A stretch of DNA of 64,000 bases from Picochlorum sp. 'celeri'. Lineage: Eukaryota; Chlorophyta; Trebouxiophyceae. The notes below the pieces were generated by a model. That model was not told where the DNA came from. It did not search any database and saw nothing but the letters and a program-made list of their open reading frames with translations. The position numbers and the translations under genes are program-made. Shown here piece after piece: positions 61,850-64,000 of this stretch. Each line of letters starts with the position of its first letter. Position 1 is the first letter of the stretch. The stretch lies in the NCBI GenBank assembly GCA_010909725.1, contig JAACMV010000022.1, positions 1,116,001 through 1,180,000 on the forward strand, in the 5' to 3' direction.

Positions 61850-62243
61850 ACTCAACTCACGTCAACTGTCTTTACTTTTCCTTTTACAGCTCTTTTTTCA
61901 TTCGTGCAAAGAGCACAATTTTCATGCAGAACAGAACAATGAGCTGATTGTTTTTTAAAGATACAATTTTCAATAGAATTCGTAATTTGTAATCTCATCG
62001 CACCCAATGATTGGTCATTGCTTCAGCTCAAGATCAACTACTTATACGAGGAATCCAAGATCCTGATGGCACAAGATCATGACTCTATATAGATATAGAG
62101 TCGTGCCGGCATGATCATGATGTGTGTGATGAGATCACTCTTGCTGAAAAAAAAAAACCATCCCATGCACAGATTCAGATCAATAGCATCGGGCCACCCA
62201 TTAAGTCGTTTTATATTACTACATTGTTGTGTTTTCAGGCACC
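61850..62243. other. Intergenic region, 394 nt
   Basis: AT-rich spacer. It has a perfect stem GACTCTATAT/ATATAGAGTC (62081-62102) with a 2-nt loop. No gene is recognised. Confidence 0.45.
62081..62102. repeat. 22-nt perfect hairpin
   Basis: Two 10-nt arms are exact reverse complements, separated by AG. The palindrome CATGATCATG follows closely at about 62110. Confidence 0.75.
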
Positions 62244-63491
62244 ATGAACTTATCTTCACGCACAGGGCAGGTCCTAGGACCACAACGTACAAGTAGGAGC
62301 CTGGTTGGAATACGAACCACACACGCACGTCAACCGCACCACCAAGGCCGCTGGAGGGGGTCTTCTGTTGCAAAACTCTACTCCAGTCATAGGCATGTGT
62401 GTTGTGCGGCAGAGAAGGAAGGGAATAGGGACATAGAGAGTAGAAGAGCTGGGCGAGCCACGTATCGACCTTCAACGTTTACTGAATTGATCGATGATGC
62501 GGTCGGATCGATTGTATATGGTATACAAGATGGATTAAATCGTGTTGAAGTCGAGTTTCCTGCAGTGAGTGACGTGGATGGGTACAAGGGGTCGTCAGAT
62601 TTGTACATTGACACCAATATCCAACTGGCTATTGCTGCTGCGAGAAAGATTTTCTCTACAACGGCTATGAAGGTGCATCTCTTGGTTCCAGACGAGCCAG
62701 AGTATAGGAGAGCTTACAAATTGTGCGTGCATTAGGTGATTTTGTTTGTACATCTGTGGGCAACCTGGTGTCGTTGCAAGGATCGATCCATTTGTCGTGT
62801 TTTCAGGTTCAAACAAGCTTTAGAGACATCAGAAGGCGTAACATTAGGACATTGTATGGAAGGAAAGAGCACGTACAAGTATGTGGATGCGAACATCCAA
62901 AACTTTGTATCCTCTCTGACATCAAAGTTCTCAATGGGTGAATCCTACCCGGATCCATGTGAAAAAGCCGGAGACGCGGATATGTACATTGCTGTCAACT
63001 GTAGTACTATAGAGTTGACAGATTTAGAGGATTATGCGAGCGAGAAGGTAAAGGAGAAACCTTTAGTCACCTGGAATATGGAGCTGGACAACCTTCGGGC
63101 TGACCTGGGACTCTTGGGCTTTCCTCCAAAGGATTTGCAGTACAGATTTCTCTCGAAATTTAAACCTGTCTTTTACATTAGGCAGAGAGATTACTCAAAA
63201 ACGGTTGCAGTCGCTCCATTCATCATCAACTACTCTGGGGCGCTCTTCAGGGAGTATCCGGGGCCCTGGCAGGTTATGCTTCGGCAGGATAATGGTGTTT
63301 ATGCGTGCGTCGCAGAGGAAACAGAGAGGAGATATCCACTTGGAGAGTTCAAGGCCGAGCTGACCAAGGCTATGGGATTGGATGTGGAGCCTGAGGGATC
63401 CACTGCAGCATTCTTGAGGACAGGATACAAGACCACCACCTGGTGGGAGGATGATATTGACCGTGAAGAGTCAAATAGCTGGAGAACATAG
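62244..63491 (+). CDS. LPA3-like DUF1995 plastid protein
   Basis: Exons 62244-62722 and 62807-63491 (84-nt intron, GTGCGT...TTTCAG) give 387 aa. An N-terminal basic, Ser/Arg-rich transit region ends near residue 70. The DUF1995 core: GLNRVEVEFPAVSD, SDLYIDTNIQLAIAAARKI, MKVHLLVPDEPEYRRAYKL and, after the splice, FKQALETSEGVTLGHC. Near the end are VAPFIINYSGALFREYPGPW and RPxG-like turns. Plant members include LPA3, needed for photosystem II accumulation. That function is a family inference. Confidence 0.78.
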
Positions 63492-63548
63492 TATATTAAC
63501 AACTTAATAGTCGTAATAAAGGTTGAGTTGCCTGTGTATAACACGAGA

Positions 63549-63995
63549 TTAGAACCTCTTCCACCCATCATCTGCACGTGGGATGATTTCTGGCACTGAC
63601 TTCTTGAGCCTGTACCAGACCACGGGGTCCACGCCCAGAGCAATCATGACACCAAATTGCTGGCATCTCTCTGGCATAGCCCAGATAAATGCACGGATGT
63701 ATGTGACACGCTGAGCATGCATGGGCAGGTTCTGCACAACAGCAGGAAGAGCCTCCCACCACCCTGCTGGAGGTGCATCATCCCAACAGTCGTTCATAAT
63801 CTTCTTCTGAACAGGACCGGAGATGTATCGGCGCACCACAGGCTTGATGTTATCTTCGACGTAGTCGTAATTCTCAAATGCTTGCTTCACAAATGATGTG
63901 ATTGCATCATGCAATGCTGATGTTGCTCCACTCTGAATCATATCTGAAATCTTATTTTGCTCCTCAATCATTGCGTCATTCATTTTCAACGCCAT
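63549..63995 (-). CDS. Unknown 148-aa protein, 5' end near window edge
   Basis: 148 aa, helical, with aromatic-rich segments (DDAPPAGWWEALPAVV, AFIWAMPERCQQFG, VDPVVWYRLKK). No signal peptide or domain recognised. The start Met lies 5 nt from the window end; an upstream exon cannot be excluded. Convergent with the LPA3-like gene, 57 nt between stops. Confidence 0.5.
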   Translation of the reverse strand: MALKMNDAMIEEQNKISDMIQSGATSALHDAITSFVKQAFENYDYVEDNIKPVVRRYISGPVQKKIMNDCWDDAPPAGWWEALPAVVQNLPMHAQRVTYIRAFIWAMPERCQQFGVMIALGVDPVVWYRLKKSVPEIIPRADDGWKRF

Positions 63996-64000
63996 ATTAG

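Overview
The window is nuclear DNA of a compact eukaryotic genome, most likely a small green alga. Nearly every gene has one to three short spliceosomal introns (mostly 50-107 nt, 5' sites of the form GTRNGT, 3' sites YAG). Several products point to a plastid: a CPP1-type chaperone-like membrane protein, a protease-dead FtsH (FtsHi), a lumenal-type FKBP, chlorophyllase, an ABA4-like protein and an LPA3/DUF1995 protein. A histidine-kinase rhodopsin and plant-type UER1 fit the green lineage, but the sequence does not fix the species. About 45 protein genes are supported. No rRNA, tRNA, CRISPR array or transposase was recognised.

Layout. 0.4-12.3 kb: RNase H2 subunit B, a secreted YHYH protein, a Popeye-like membrane protein, an 8-oxoguanine deaminase-type amidohydrolase, a large voltage-sensor-like nucleotide cyclase, a two-domain ZNRD2-type zinc protein, a membrane-anchored OvoA-type methyltransferase, the rRNA processing factor NOL12 and a VOA1-like mini membrane protein. 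12.6-24.9 kb: signal peptide peptidase, an NT-C2/coiled-coil protein, chlorophyllase, an ABCG half-transporter, homocysteine S-methyltransferase, the meiotic factor MND1, a DUF2009-like protein and CPP1. 25-36.6 kb: squalene synthase, NSUN6 tRNA methyltransferase, a small unknown, an enoyl reductase-type MDR, a CxxC plastid-like protein, the histidine-kinase rhodopsin, UER1, a zinc-knuckle/Arg-rich protein and aldose 1-epimerase. 36.8-45.8 kb: a more relaxed, gene-poor stretch with a secreted Ser/Thr-rich protein, an unknown gene, a Pro-rich cysteine-module wall-type protein, a secreted M43 metalloprotease and long spacers with hairpins. 45.8-64 kb: FKBP, FtsHi, a YqaJ nuclease, a BspA-type repeat protein, DPH4, NUF2, DBP7, a quadruple-CX9C protein, ABA4-like, a sugar/H+ symporter, LPA3-like and one unknown.

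Themes. Signalling: a rhodopsin kinase that has lost the usual Schiff-base counterion, plus a putative cyclic-nucleotide source and a Popeye-like candidate receptor within 6 kb of each other. Plastid upkeep: CPP1, FtsHi, FKBP, LPA3-like. Cell cycle and sex: NUF2 and MND1. Surface and secretion: YHYH, Pro-rich, M43, BspA-type. Genes are packed tightly: many convergent pairs have stop codons 0-15 nt apart, and AT-rich TATA-like boxes lie close to start codons. Function calls come from reading motifs by eye; no database search was run.
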